Source of the DNA: Thysanoteuthis rhombus
Lineage: Eukaryota; Mollusca; Cephalopoda; Oegopsida; Thysanoteuthidae
Assembly (NCBI GenBank): GCA_963457665.1
Contig: OY735206.1
Coordinates: forward strand, 51,819,368 to 51,883,367
DNA: 64,000 nucleotides
Direction of reading: 5' to 3'
A model generated the notes under the pieces. The model was given only the letters and a program-made list of their open reading frames with translations, searched no databases and was not told where the DNA came from. This document shows positions 34,889-47,361 of the stretch, one piece after another. Position 1 is the first letter of the stretch, and each line of letters starts with the position of its first letter. Made by a program: the position numbers and the translations under genes.

Positions 34889-37480
34889 CATAATTTAGTG
34901 TTTTTTAAACTGACTTGTTAAATTGAGTGAATAAAAACTGATTGTGGTTTGAAACCAATTTGAAGTACTCTAACAATTTTTTATATCTATTTCAGCAAAA
35001 ATTGGTTTCTTTATTTCTAACTTTGTGCTTTATAGACTCCTAAAAGAAAGTGTCCTACTAGCTGAAAATTTGTGTATAAGGGTTACTTGACCACAGATTT
35101 AACCTCAGATAGTTGGTGATGACCTCTGGATGTCAATTTATCATCAGCTTGATTTTGATTTTTTCAAATCTAACTGAGATGCCTGCTACTTAAATAATGT
35201 AAATTTGAGTACAAGAGTAATGTGCACTGACCTCCAAAGGCCATTTTAGGCATTTTCAAATTCAAGGGAGACAGCTGTACCTTATCAGCTGCAAAAGTGT
35301 ATAACCCCAAGATTAACATAGGGTAGGGGGTACTGAATCTGAAGGTCAATTGAAGGTCAGGTCAATTTTGGCATTTTTTAAAAAGGTAAATTTTGGCATT
35401 TTCAAAACGGTAAAATTTGGCATTTTAGACATACATGGAAGGTTGGGTTTTGTTTTACCTCTGGATTAGATCTTACTACATGTCTTTTCAGTATTGATTA
35501 CTTTTTTCCCCGGGCAATACTGGGTATCATTGCTAGTATATCATACAGAACAAACATACTTTTCTGCTGAAACACTGATATGATTTTCAAGTAGCTATTT
35601 GCAAAAGCAAAAGAAATCTTTTGTAAACTTAAATTCATTACAATTTTAAATATTTGAATGTACAGAACTATTGCATGATTATGTACTGGTTTTGAGGAAT
35701 GCTGTTTATCCTAATACTTCGTAGTACAACATACAAATATAGAATATGTTTTGGAAGTTGCACTACTGCTCCTTCTCACCTATTGGTACAATAAAGCCTC
35801 AGTATAATGGAATGATAGTGGTGTGCAGTTCTCTGGTAATTGCGAATGTCCATTAAATTGAATGTTACCCAAGAAAGGGCATTTTTTACCTTTTTTTAAC
35901 TGTTTTCGAATTCATATTCGAATATTTGAATGCAAAATTAGCTTTAATACAATAAAGAATATGAATTTAATCAAATCATAAAAAGAACACCTTAGATTTG
36001 ATTGAGCTCATAACATGAAATTATCAGCAGCTAACAGTAAGCAAAATCCAAGTGAAAATCTACCTGAATCTTTTTTTTAAAATGAAAAATGAATTTTCTA
36101 AAAAAGTAGTTTTAATTGAATCACAATACTGTTTTCATTTAGTTATAACAAGGATATTTACATAAAAAAAGTCAGATATTCAATGAAAAAAAAATAGAAA
36201 AATCTTTCACAGGTAATTTTTTTGTTTTCAATCCTCAAGACCTGAAATTTTTCAGTTTTGAGAAGAACTAATTTACTCAAGTTTCATTTTGAATTGAAAT
36301 TACTTCATTGATATCTTATCAAATAAATAAAACTATGTCTACATGTTTGAATAAATTGTCAAGGGGGAGAGAAATTGATCCAACATGTATTTTAAAAGAT
36401 TTGTTGATGTGCATCATGAGTTCATGCCACATGGATCATAGATACGCAGAAAAATTATAAATTTGTGAATATGCTATGGCTTTTGATCACTTTTGACTCA
36501 TTCCAAAGAGATACTTTTCCTATTACTGGTTCGTATCACATGAAGGAAACAATATAGTTTCTGCACCGTATTTTAGTTCACACGCTTTCTTCTAACATCT
36601 GTTGATGTTATTCTGAGTTGTAAGGATTTGTGAAATTATTCAATGAATAAAGAAAACATTCACTAGAAAAACATTAACACAGTAAGGTATAATGATGTCC
36701 AAGATAAAAAGTGAAAGCGAATCTATTGTCAGTGTAGAATTAAATTTTTCCAGCAAAAACTGCTCCAAAAATTGCCCTAATGTTTTCCACTTTCAGTTGA
36801 CTTTATGGCTGAATATGTTTTACACTCACTTTAAGCCAAATTATCAAATAAAATAAGTATATACTAAAACTCCAGAACAAATATTTGATAAAAATTGTTC
36901 ATTTACCAGATTTGTAGTGGATTTGCTAAAAAAATTTTAGTATCTAACTCCAAAAATTTTCTCAAAGCAAAACTTCTGGCTGAAATTCAGTTTATCAAGC
37001 TCAAGTAAAATTATAAAAATGTAAATTATAAAAAAATATTTCTCCCATTTAGTTTGACTCGCTTTGACTGACCTCCAAAAGAAAGCTAAAATCGGCTAAA
37101 ACTTCCCTATTTTCAGCTAACTTTATGACTAAAAATATTAGATATTTATCTTTTGAATAAGCTCTAAAATAAAATAAAATCAGCTAATCATTTTTTTTCA
37201 AATGGCCAGATTTTTGGCTATCTGCTACCTAAAATATTCGCTAAATGGTGGGAAAGTTGGCTAGATCCGGCCAAAAAATGGATAATTTGGCATTCCTCTG
37301 TCACCTACTTTGATATTTTTGCATTCACACTTAATGTGTCTGCTAAATCTGAAAATCATTATATCAAGGTCCATTGAATTTACTTTACAGTACTTAGATC
37401 ATCCATAAGCATATTTCAAAGATTCCTCATGCCTGAATATCAAAGGTATATATACAGTTATTTATTTAGTGTAGCTTGGA
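34889..37480. other. AT-rich intergenic sequence with GCTAAAA/TTGGC words
   Basis: Recurrent GGCATTTT, GCTAAAAT and TTTGGC phrases at 35.2-35.4 and 36.9-37.3 kb suggest decayed repeats of unknown class. No gene was seen. Confidence 0.45.
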
Positions 37481-37815
37481 TTGAGCACAAGGCTCTATAG
37501 CAAAAGAGGTGTGAGAGGGAGCAGTTGCCCTTGAGTGCTGGTGTGAAGGGGATCAAAATCTCCTCTGGGCTATAATAACTTTTGATCAATAATTATGCCT
37601 TCCCCTTGGATGAAGTGGACCTAGCCCCAGGTGCAGTCTTTGCCTCCGGATGCTGAGAACCCTTGCACAAGGCCACGGGTATTGGGCACCCATTGAGGGT
37701 CAAACTCATTACTGGGTAGTGGTCTTCTGAAGTAGTCCATATATATACAAAAACACCAAATCTGTACTGCATTCTGTTTGTAAACACAGCTCGAGTTTCC
37801 TAAAATTTGGGGTAA
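37481..37815. other. GC-richer island of unknown origin
   Basis: About 330 bases with noticeably less AT than their surroundings, including GGTGCAGTCTTTGCCTCCGG and CACGGGTATTGGGCACCCA. Open frames on the - strand have no recognisable product. It may be a fossil repeat. Confidence 0.4.
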
Positions 37816-38315
37816 CACCTAATATATCAATTTTTATTCCAGCTCTTCAATACCAATTAACTATTCATAGAGTCAATCATTCAAAATGATCAAATTCTGC
37901 TCAAATCTGTTGGATTTTTCCATTATTTATGCTGGGTTCTAAATTTATTTCAAATACTTTATGCACTTCAACAAAACAGTCAATTCTGTGAATACAAAAG
38001 CTTTTCCAAAATACAAAAAATATTTACAGTATTCAGATATAATCAAATGGTCTTTGTAGTGGTTATGAACAGTTCAGGATAATCCAGAGATTCCTATAAG
38101 GCAATTTTTCCATTCATTTGCTGAGATAAATTGCTGCATTTTCAGATGCTAATTTATACATGAACATTTTCAAGAAAGGCCATAGATGATTTCAGAAGCC
38201 AAGTTAGTTATCTCTTTAATATTATCAACTTCTTCTAGAACATATAAGGAAAACTGATAAAAGATCTACATTTTTATTCTCAGGCAAAATTTTTCAGCTC
38301 TGTTGCAGATCTGCC

Positions 38316-38519
38316 TGTTGGGTTATTAGACACTATATCAGCAATAAGATGGAGGAAAAACTGAAGGAAAAACTTTATTTTATTGATGAATTTTATATGA
38401 AAAAACATAATATGGCGGATGCCAACTATACAAGAGCACAAGCATAGCCTCGTTCTAGTAAATATGTTAATTAATCTACAAATAAGGCAGAGGCAGGATC
38501 AAGGGTTTACAGTCCAACA
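38316..38519 (-). repeat. 3' LTR of the copia fossil (204 bp)
   Basis: On the - strand it begins TGTTGGAC and ends ACCCAACA, the TG...CA termini with short inverted repeat typical of copia LTRs. It contains an AATAAAATAAAG polyadenylation-type signal and is preceded by the polypurine tract. Confidence 0.75.
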
Positions 38520-41040
38520 CCTCCACTTGGACTCTGAATTCTGCCTTACTAAAGCAAGTATGATGAAACATGATTCCCTAAATAAGAAAAGAAACAACAA
38601 TATGTTTTACGTAAACCACATGTCAAAAGAATCGTGTCACTCATACTTTCATAATTACTAAATTCTCAGATTTGTCGCAAAAGTTAGCAACTTTGCTTTG
38701 AACGTTGATTTTGTAAAAGCATCAGCTACGTTTTCTCCAAAGGATACATATCTCATGACGATAGTTCCATTTTAATTTCTGATCTTATACAATGATATTT
38801 AATACCAATATGTTTGGTTCTTTGATTTCTGACGTAGTCTTTAGCTAAAGAAACAGTGATTTGAAGGTCAATAAACAGGCTCCACAGTTTCTCAACAACG
38901 ATTTCATTCAACTCTTGTGTTATGAACTTAGCTCTTTGTATCGCAGTGGTGATCACTATATAATCGGCTTAACATGTGGATAAAGCCATAGTAGGTAGTT
39001 TTCCTACTTTTTCATGAAATGGTAGGGCCATTTTTACATAACAAGAAGTACTATCCTGAAATGCTCTTTCTATCTTCAGAGCCTCCTCAACCAGCTTCAC
39101 TAAATCCAGTAAGCTCTAAACCATCTCAAATTTCTGAAAACATAGTTTATAGTTGATTGTTCCTTTCAAATATCTGAATATATGCTTTACTGCTACCCAG
39201 TAATTTACAGTAGGATTTTGAGAATACCGTGCCAATTTTGTAATAATCCATGAGATATCAGATTTTGTGTAAATCATGGCATATTCAAGGTTTCTGAATA
39301 GCTTCCCTATATTTCTTTGAATCAAATGGTTGAGCATCCTTGGAAATATTCAATTTTTTTTCATTTGTTGTTGATTTAGATTTATAATCAGTCATAACGG
39401 ATCTTTTTAGTACCTTTTTTATAGGTACATTTGATCTTATCAATTCCAACTTAGAAATCTATATCAAGAAATCACACCCGTGCTGAACTTTTGTCATAGC
39501 ATAGCTTTGACTTCATCTTGCATAGATACAGTGCTGCATCCTAAGATGATGTCATCAACCCGTATTAAAATAGCCACAATGTTTTTATCATTGCATTTTA
39601 CATACATGCACAGATCAACTAAACTTTTTTTGAAGCTGCTTCTCATGAGTTCATTATTCAGTAAATAGTTCCAGTTTCTGCCACTCTCTTTGAGACTTTA
39701 TAATCATTTGTTCAGTTTATAAACACATTTTTATTGTCTTTTCCTGGAACTTCACAGCCTTTTGCTTGCTCTAAATGAATTTCTCAGTCAATTGGTTCAT
39801 TAAAATATTCAGTTTTGACATCCATTTGATGTACAATTAGATTATATTATGCAGCCAATTGCATTATAGTTCTCTGATGTCATCGTAGTGGTAGGAGAAT
39901 AAGTTCCATAGTACTCTAAATCTTTAATTTGACTGTAGCCTTTGGCAACGTATCTTGCTTTATGGTTTATAGTACTGTCTGCACTCTCTTTAATTGCATA
40001 TACCCATCAGCATTACTCTCACTGCATTTTTACATACTGGTAAAAGAGCCAATGTAAAAGTATCATTTTCTTTCAATAATTTCATTTCCTCATCCATAGC
40101 TTATTATTATCTTGTCAATTCCAACTTTGAGATCTATATCAAGAGATCACACCCATGTCTTTCATGCTGAACTTTTGTGATTTTTACATACTGGTAAGAG
40201 GGCCAATGAGAAAGTATCATTTTCTTGCAATAATTTCATTTCCTCATCCATAGCATTTTCCCAATTTTAACACTCATATGAATCAACAACTTTAGTCTGA
40301 GGGAGATCTGTAATTCTAGAACAAAACTCAACATCAAAATTGGCAGTATCATGATCATCAAACTCATCTCCAGTAATAAAATTTTGTAATTATCCTGATT
40401 GTCTTTTCTGTCTCAGAAGACATCTGGAATTTCTATTCATATCAACATTGTCATTTTTGTCTGGAGGTATATCATCACTTTTGTCTCCAGGTATAGCATG
40501 ATTTATTCTGTGATGATAGCCATCGTAATAATCATTAGTTTAACATCTTGAGCTTCTTCGATAAATTCATTGGTACAAACCACACATCATACTCTTTCGA
40601 CATTATTAGTTTCTCTAAATAGACCACAAAAATTCCTTTTTCTGATCTTGCATCTAATTTCTTTTTGTCTCAAACATATGCATAACAAAACAGCGACAAA
40701 ATGTCCATATTTTTAACATTGGGTTTTAGACCAGTAATTGCCTGATATGGAGTTGCATTCAATTTGGAATTGTAACATCTGTTGCAAATATATACAGCTG
40801 CAAGCACTGCATATGCCAACTATTCTTCAGGCAATTTGGCTTCAATCAATAGACATCTAGACAATTCAAATAAGGATCATTAACCTCTTCTGCAATTCCG
40901 TTTTGGTAGGGTGAATTTGGAGCAGACTTTTCATGCCATTCACCATGACTAGGTAACATCAAATGAAATTCTTTTGAAATGAACTCTGAATCATTATTAC
41001 TTCTCTTTTCCTCAACCTGTCTCACTGCATATGTGACAGC
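38316..41040 (-). mobile_element. Ty1/copia LTR retrotransposon fossil
   Basis: On the - strand the parts run from high to low coordinates in copia order: integrase-like region (about 40.6-41.04 kb, with a SAPNSPYQNG-type phrase), reverse transcriptase (about 39.05-40.3 kb), RNase H and pol C-terminal region (about 38.65-39.0 kb), a purine tract AAGTGGAGG, then the 3' LTR. The 5' LTR and gag are not found. It is broken, with many interruptions in pol, and contains internally repeated blocks. It looks old. Confidence 0.85.
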
Positions 41041-41238
41041 TGATGAAAAAACCTCACAATCGCTGCCCCTCTATATGACTATGGCGGCTCCTAGGAGAGC
41101 ACACTGTCATGTATCCTCTGTCATGCAATGCTTGCATGAGAAAGGACTGGGTGCAAAGTCTGGTTCTAGTTTGGCAAGATGTTCTGTTAATCAGTGGCAG
41201 AGCATAGGGTAAGATGATTACAGAACAATATTGTTGTT
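41041..41238. other. Junction sequence between copia fossil and 5S-derived block
   Basis: GC-richer sequence with a GCGGCTCCTAGGAG phrase. Origin not recognised. Confidence 0.4.
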
Positions 41239-41721
41239 GCATACGGCACCTGGTATTCCCAGATGGTCACCCATCAAATCTGAGGTTAAGGAGAAATGCA
41301 TTTGGATTTTTGCATGTTTTACTCAGTGTTTCAAGCTTATAAGACTTCAAAAAAGACAGCAAAAGGATAATTTTTGCTCTCACAGAATCAAATTTAATCA
41401 CCTGATTCAAATCCTCCCAAAATATACGTATTGTTTCATTTATTGAGCAATACAATTATTTTTTTCAACTGAGGTAATATTACTATGTCAATGTCCTGAC
41501 TCAGCATTATAAAATTAAATATATACTGTGTTATTGCTAAGGTAGCAGCAACTGATGTGTGAATTTTTAGAATTGTAAACTTTTCTGAAAGTAACGTGTG
41601 ATACATTAGAAAGTCAGCTTAAAGAGACAATTTGACATGACTCTACTGGACCAGGCTTAACATTGCTTAACTTGCATAATTGTACACAAACTGGTGTGTC
41701 CAATGCGATTTGGCTGTATCC
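41239..41721 (-). pseudogene. 5S rRNA-derived sequence split by an insertion
   Basis: On the - strand, 41721-41644 matches the 5' two thirds of metazoan 5S rRNA, including GTTAAGCAATGTTAAGCCTGG around internal promoter box A (positions 41653-41673). At 41278-41239, GATGGGTGACC-CTGGGAATACC-GGTG matches the 3' third including box C. Between them lies a 365-bp segment, element X (41279-41643), that has no 5S similarity. The internal promoter is therefore split and the copy should be dead. Whether it is a lone pseudogene or a 5S-derived SINE is open. Confidence 0.75.
41279..41645 (+). repeat. Element X, copy 1 (inside the 5S-derived sequence)
   Basis: Begins CTGAGGTTAAGGAGAAATGC and ends GAGACAATTTGACATGACTC. 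It is AT-rich, with no coding capacity and no terminal inverted repeat that I can define. It matches copy 2 over its whole length in inverse orientation. Confidence 0.85.
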
Positions 41722-41741
41722 AAGGAACTCACTATTGAGTC

Positions 41742-42106
41742 CAGTGGTTCTTAACCTTTTTCTAACCTATTTCCATTACCTTGATCAAATTTTTCAACAC
41801 CCCCACCTGCACCAAAGATTCATAGCAACATAGTATGGAGAAAATTATCTAAAATCTGTGATCTCCATGGCACCAGGAACATCCCATTTTTTTTCACCCT
41901 CTTATTTCCTACTCGATTGTTATCAATGTTTTCAATTTGGTTGATTCCATTTTGAAAAATAGGTCAGTCACGGACCTGACAATTCAACCAAATACCCAGA
42001 GCTCATTTACACATACTATAAAATGGAATAAAATACACCCCCTCCCACCACTAGGATTTTGGCACCCCCCTCCAGAGGAGAATTCCTTCCTAGTTGAGAA
42101 CCACTG
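41742..42106. mobile_element. Non-autonomous hAT-like element, family 2 (365 bp)
   Basis: Terminal inverted repeats CAGTGGTTCTTAACC and GTTGAGAACCACTG match the widespread hAT-type end. The flanks ATTGAGTC (41734-41741) and ATTTAGTC (42107-42114) are an 8-bp target duplication with one mismatch. The interior is non-coding with ACCCCC-rich subterminal tracts. Confidence 0.9.
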
Positions 42107-42117
42107 ATTTAGTCAAA

Positions 42118-42473
42118 GGAGAGTCAAGTCAAAATGTCTCTTTTAGCTGACCTTTTATTGTATCACATGTTACTCTCAGAAAAGTTTCAATTCTTGATAT
42201 TCACAGATGCTACTACATAAGCAATCACACAATAAATATTTAATTTAAATCATGCTGAGTCAGGTCATTAATATAATATTACCTCAGTTGAATAAAAATA
42301 AATGTATTGCTCAATAAATGAAACAATATTTTTCTATTGGATTTGAATCAAAGGATTAGATTTGATTCTGTGAGAGCAAAAATTATGCTTTTGCTGCTTT
42401 TTTCAAGTCTTGTAAGCTTGAAACACCAGGTTAAACATGCAAAAATCTAAATGCATTTTTCCGTAAACTCAGA
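42118..42473 (-). repeat. Element X, copy 2 (inverted)
   Basis: Reverse complement of copy 1 at high similarity. Shared words include TTTTTGCATGTTTA, AATTTTTGCTCTCACAGAATC, ATTGTTTCATTTATTGAGCA and CAACTGAGGTAATATTA. No 5S sequence flanks it. Together the two copies could fold into a long hairpin. Confidence 0.88.
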
Positions 42474-45400
42474 GTATAGTCTCCTAATCTCATACTTATT
42501 CTTCTGAGCCTCGAAACTGTATCGCTGAATTCCCCTCTCCAGTATTCCTAATGTGTACAATCAATAGTTCACCAAATTAAATATTAATTGACTTGGTCTC
42601 TGTTAAATTTTATTTTGTCTACAGCTGCAGCCATAGCAGCCTTACTTCAAGTTGACATTAGATGAGGAAAGAAAATCATCTATCTGGAAGATTGTTTCCC
42701 TTTCTTGAACAGAATTTTCAGTTTAAGTCTTTAAAAGTTTTAGCTTTATATAAGACTAAACGCTTGGAGATAACAAAATATGAAGATCAAAATGTAATTA
42801 AAAACAAATTTAAGAAAAAAAAGAGTTCAAAGCTAATCCATGGGAATTTATGCATCAAAGATTTACACCCCACAATTCCCAATGATAGAATAAATGAATC
42901 AGTTGTTATTTTACTGGCAATATTGAGAAAGAAACGTAGACGGAGTTAAATTGAATTTTTATTTCTCAGTATACGTGCGTCATACGCATTCGTAATGTAG
43001 AAGAAAAATGAAATTAAACCCATACTAATTTTTCAATATCTTGAATCAAAAGCTGTGTGCAGAAAAAATAAAATAGATTAAATTGCTTTTACCCGTTTTG
43101 CTGTTAGCTACCTACTTTAAACTTAGTCATAGCATTTGGAGTTATTCCAATAATGTTCAGTCGAATAACAACAATCTCCTATTTCTGGAGACCAACACTA
43201 CTTGTTTGACTCCAACATAGAACAAAGCAATACCGCTCTGATCTTGCAGTGCAGATTCTTAATTTAGTGTTTCATTATAATGAGTATTAATTATGAAGAA
43301 TGAAATCTTATTTACAGTGGCAATAAAATTTTCATGCTGATCGGAAAACTTACAGTGGATATTGGAAAAATTAATGAATTTTTTCAACGTTATGATTTCA
43401 TGCAGAAATTTAAGCTTCCGAATGGTATGCGATCTAAGAAAGATGAACACTGCACATCGAGAAGAAAAAGCCTTTTTTGTGCTTTTAAAAAATATTTTAA
43501 ATAAATCTTATTTTCTTTTTCTTTTTCAACACCGAAAGTAAAGCAGATTAATTTCTCGTTGTTTTTGTCGACTCAAGATTTAAAAAAAAATGTATTCTTG
43601 ATTTATTCGTTTTTTGTTTTTTTTTTTAATTTTTAAATGTATTTTAAAACAAAGCGAAACGGAATTCTAATGGAAAAATAATTTGAAAAAAAAAAGTTGA
43701 ATTCATGTTATTTTAATCTAGACAGTATTAACGAAGACGATGGTTCATTTTTATATAATGTACAATAAATCTAAATTTAGATATTATTGGAAACTAGAAA
43801 AAGCAAGCATCAGTCGAAAATTTCTAAAAAGTTATTTATTTTAAACATTTTTTTTCATTCATGCTTGTACTAATTCCATCACTACAGAGAAAACATTACG
43901 CAAAATACCAAGCTATAACTCAACTTGACCAAGTCTAGACTGAATTGGAAGAAATTATAGAAGCGAGCTGAATAATGAATAATTTGATCTCTCCTTTCTT
44001 CTTTCTTTCCGTTTTCGACTTGCCAACTCCTTCATTATTCAATATTCATGTAGGTACAGCTGGGCGGTGCGGGCACAAATATGTCCCAGATTACTTTTTA
44101 TTTATTTTTTCCTCTTCATTTTTCTATTTCTTTTTTTTTTTTTTTTTCATCGAACATATAATTTTTTTTTAAATTCAGAAAATTTTCAATAGTATTCATC
44201 TTATAAAATCTTTAATGCAGCAGAACTCTCAAGTTCGAAATAAAAATTATTGATTTTCATGAACATGTTTTTTCAAGTATCGGATTTTCATCTATAAAAA
44301 GTGTAAGCCACATGCTGGGCCAATTTTCCACGGCGAATTTTTTAGTGACACCCAATGGTTCCGCTCAACATTATGTTAGTCAACGTTGTCAGTTTCCAAT
44401 TCATTTTTCGTGACATTTCGTTTTAAAGGTGAAAGAAAACTCAACATACGCGTAGTTCAAGCATTAGTAATCCAGTCTATGAAAGAGGGCATCACGGGAT
44501 TTTGCTGTGATGGTTGCAACGTTTAGAATATATTTTGAGAAAGATTTTCTTTATGTAACCCGGTACCCAAATCATCGATTTGATAATAAAAAAAAATGTT
44601 ATCAAATCTAAGCATAAGAAACATAGGAATAGGGCTTTTAGCTACTATAATTTTTTTTTTTTTGAAAGCTTCAACATCACCTTCGATTTTATGTAAATCT
44701 TACAGGCTTATTAATACCTTTAAATTAATTTAACACCTGCCGACATTTTAAATTTTAAAAATAGACCATTCCAATCACTTACAAAAATCGCTCTCCAGTA
44801 AATTTTATTTTTATTCGTTATTTGGAAGCAAATGAAGGCATTTATAACGGCTTTCTTATTTTGATTTTCCTCGTTTATAACGTATTGATTGAATGATGGC
44901 TAAATTGGACCTCTATATTTGGGCTTGTATCTAAACTAGAGAATCAGTAGAGTTGTCTTCTAACTGAAACTGAGGCACCGTGCGTGTGTGTTCAACGAAA
45001 ACCTTTTCTGTGGTCGAAGTAAAAACACATCAAAACTTTGGTAGCTGTAAAATATAGAATTCAATATCTTCGCTCTCAATATGATCGAACAACGTATTGT
45101 AACCACTGGCAATTCAATTTCAGCTGAGTTGTGACTTTAGAGATGCAAATTATAAACTAACTAAATGCGTTTTGTTCGCTAAGCATTGCTTGACACTTCT
45201 TACTACTCCATAAATTTGATTTGTTTATTGTTTTTTTTTAAACAGGAAGGGAAAATACTCAATTAATGATAACAAAAAGCTTCAGCATCATTTTCATACC
45301 GAAAAAAAAAAGATAACCGCATTTAATACTACTGTCCTCGCTCAACACGCACTCAAGCGCACATCGCTATATAATAATATTGAAACATCTATGATAATTA

Positions 45401-45730
45401 TTTATGCGGGATTTTGAAGAATTTGAAAAATTCCTTCTGGAGGGAGATTTCAGGACTCGAATGAATGGTGGTGGGCATTTCCGGAAAATACGGACGGATA
45501 ACATCCCTATTCTTTGCTAGGAAGATAACATATAGCATGAAAAACGAATGCCGGAACTAAAGTCACAGTAGGGAGCAGGCTGAGCTACTTAGAGCACGTA
45601 ACCGAAATAAAACTCCGACCGAAAGTCACGCGAAAAAAAAGTAAATTTTTTCTTTTCACATAAAATGTGCGATATTCTGTGACTTATCGGGTCTGAGACA
45701 TACAGCAATCTGAAAAAAAAGTCAGACGAT
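42474..45730. other. Intergenic AT-rich sequence
   Basis: Includes a 95-codon open frame at 42.66-42.95 kb (lysine-rich, no homology recognised) and scattered short frames. No exon or promoter can be supported. Confidence 0.5.
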
Positions 45731-45738
45731 CTCCCAAG

Positions 45739-45960
45739 CGGTGTTGCCAAATTAGCATTTATCGCGCTACATTCAGCGCCTTTCGTGTTTTGGCAATGCG
45801 AAGAAATCCAAAATTAGCGCGGGCGTGTTTTCGACCTTTTCAAGCATCTTCCTGGCGTTTTCCTTTTGCCATTTTTAGCGTGTTCTGGCTATTAGAAAAA
45901 AAATTGGCACTTCTTGGCAGTCAGTCTAGCGCGAAACTATTTTTTGAGTTGGCAACACTG
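45739..45960. mobile_element. Non-autonomous hAT-like element, family 1 copy b (222 bp)
   Basis: Ends CGGTGTTGCCAA and TTGGCAACACTG form 12-bp inverted repeats with one mismatch. The flanks CTCCCAAG (45731-45738) and CTACCAAG (45961-45968) are an 8-bp target duplication with one mismatch. It shares AATTAGC and AGCGCG words with the copy at 7155-7379. Confidence 0.9.
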
Positions 45961-45968
45961 CTACCAAG

Positions 45969-47020
45969 TTTCACTTTTTGCTAAACGGCCAAAGAAACAT
46001 TTCCAGGTTTAATAATTTTAGTTTAGTTTTTTCTTTTCATATTTTATTTTTACCCTAGGCAAAATGAAGAAGTATTGTAGCTTGCGGTGGTAGATGTCAT
46101 TATTTTTATTCATTATTCAGACAAAAATTACAAAATAATAAATATTGTATGCAGTTTTGAGAATTTTGCAATCATTTCTTTATTGCAAGAGAGTTCACTG
46201 TGATACTTTTATTGGTATTATAGAAACGAATATTTTTCATATTGAAACCATCTTCTTCATTCGCCTTTTCCTTTCTTCAACTTGGGTCGTCCTTGTTGAG
46301 TCACTGAATGATAAAGCCTGTAAGAAAAGGAAGCCTCGTCCTTGAATTAAATTTTCTTGCGGCTATGATTCTTTTTTCTTTTGGCTGAGTTAGAATTGTG
46401 TGCATTGCTGTAATAGGCACCGTTTCTTTGTTGCCATGAAAACCTTTTCTTTTAAAATGTAATCTTGGCGGAATTAACTGGGGCTTTGCTTTCTGTAGAA
46501 AGTCAGAAAAATTCTCATCTATACCGCTTTTCCATTATAAAAATCTCCCTGATGCCAACATTTGCTTGAATTTTGGGGGGCTTTTTTTTTGTTTTTAGAC
46601 TTGTTGCAATTCTTTAAAACATGTTATCAATTCTTTTTTTTTTTTAAACTTCTTCAAAATAAACGAAACTAATTGAATAAAAATCTGCTTGTCATGATTA
46701 CAACAGTTAAGCTCTTTTTGCTCAAATGGTGAAAAAACAAACTAATCAATCACGAGAAAGAGGGAGCATTTTGGAATGCAGAAATATGAATGAAACTGTA
46801 TCAAGACTGTTTCGTGAAGTGGATTCCTTCAACCATTTCTAGATATTTGTTATGCTACAAATTTACAATTTAGTGAAAAATCTGGATTTAGATTCGGTTT
46901 AGGAAACCCAAAGGATTTTTTTCATGGAAATGTATAACTTATTTTTTTATCATAGATTAAATAAATAAAAATACTACTCATTTTGTTGAAAATACTATAG
47001 ATAGGAGTTAGATAGTTCAA
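45969..47020. other. Intergenic sequence, nothing recognised
   Basis: No supported gene or repeat. Confidence 0.5.
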
Positions 47021-47029
47021 TAAAAGTGT

Positions 47030-47310
47030 AGAAAGAAAGATGGCAGAAAAAGGAGTTAGGTAGTTTTCCGATGGGGTAGCAGGAGAGAGGGGAAGGTAGT
47101 TGGGTAGTTTATTGAGAGGGAAAAAGAGAGTTTACTGAGAGGTTTGGAAGAGAAGGAAGGAAGAGAGGAAAGTAATGAGAAGTGAGGAAGAGAGAGGGGA
47201 GAAAGACAAAGGTAGTTCATAGGGAAAGGGTAGAAAAGGAAAGTAGTTTCACAAAAGGGTAGAAAGGGAAAGGGGGAAAATTAGGTAATTTACTGAGGGG
47301 GCATGAGATG
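47030..47310 (+). repeat. Purine-rich minisatellite family I, array 1
   Basis: About 50-bp degenerate units of the form GTTAGGTAGTTTA-TGAGAGGG-AGAAAG-GAAAGG. One strand is nearly all purine. Related units lie at 59425-59535. Confidence 0.75.
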
Positions 47311-47332
47311 ATGATTAATTTTAGTTATCAAT

Positions 47333-47361
47333 ACCCGTGAAATTTCCATGGGTCTAGCTAG
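47333..47361 (+). mobile_element. Helitron-like 3' terminus
   Basis: The hairpin ACCCGTG AAATTTC CATGGGT (47333-47353; 7 bp with one G-T pair) is followed by CTAGCTAG and then T, matching the Helitron pattern of a terminal hairpin just before CTRR|T. The minisatellite just upstream may be the element's interior. The 5' end (TC) was not located. Confidence 0.5.

Noticed and set aside
41279-42473. Interpretation as a single foldback transposon with terminal arms
   Set aside because: Copy 1 lies inside 5S-derived sequence whereas copy 2 does not, so two separate insertions or a local inverted duplication explain it better than one foldback element.
42662-42949. 95-codon lysine-rich frame preceded by a CAG
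   Set aside because: Low-complexity basic composition expected from A-rich DNA; no homology recognised and no downstream gene structure.
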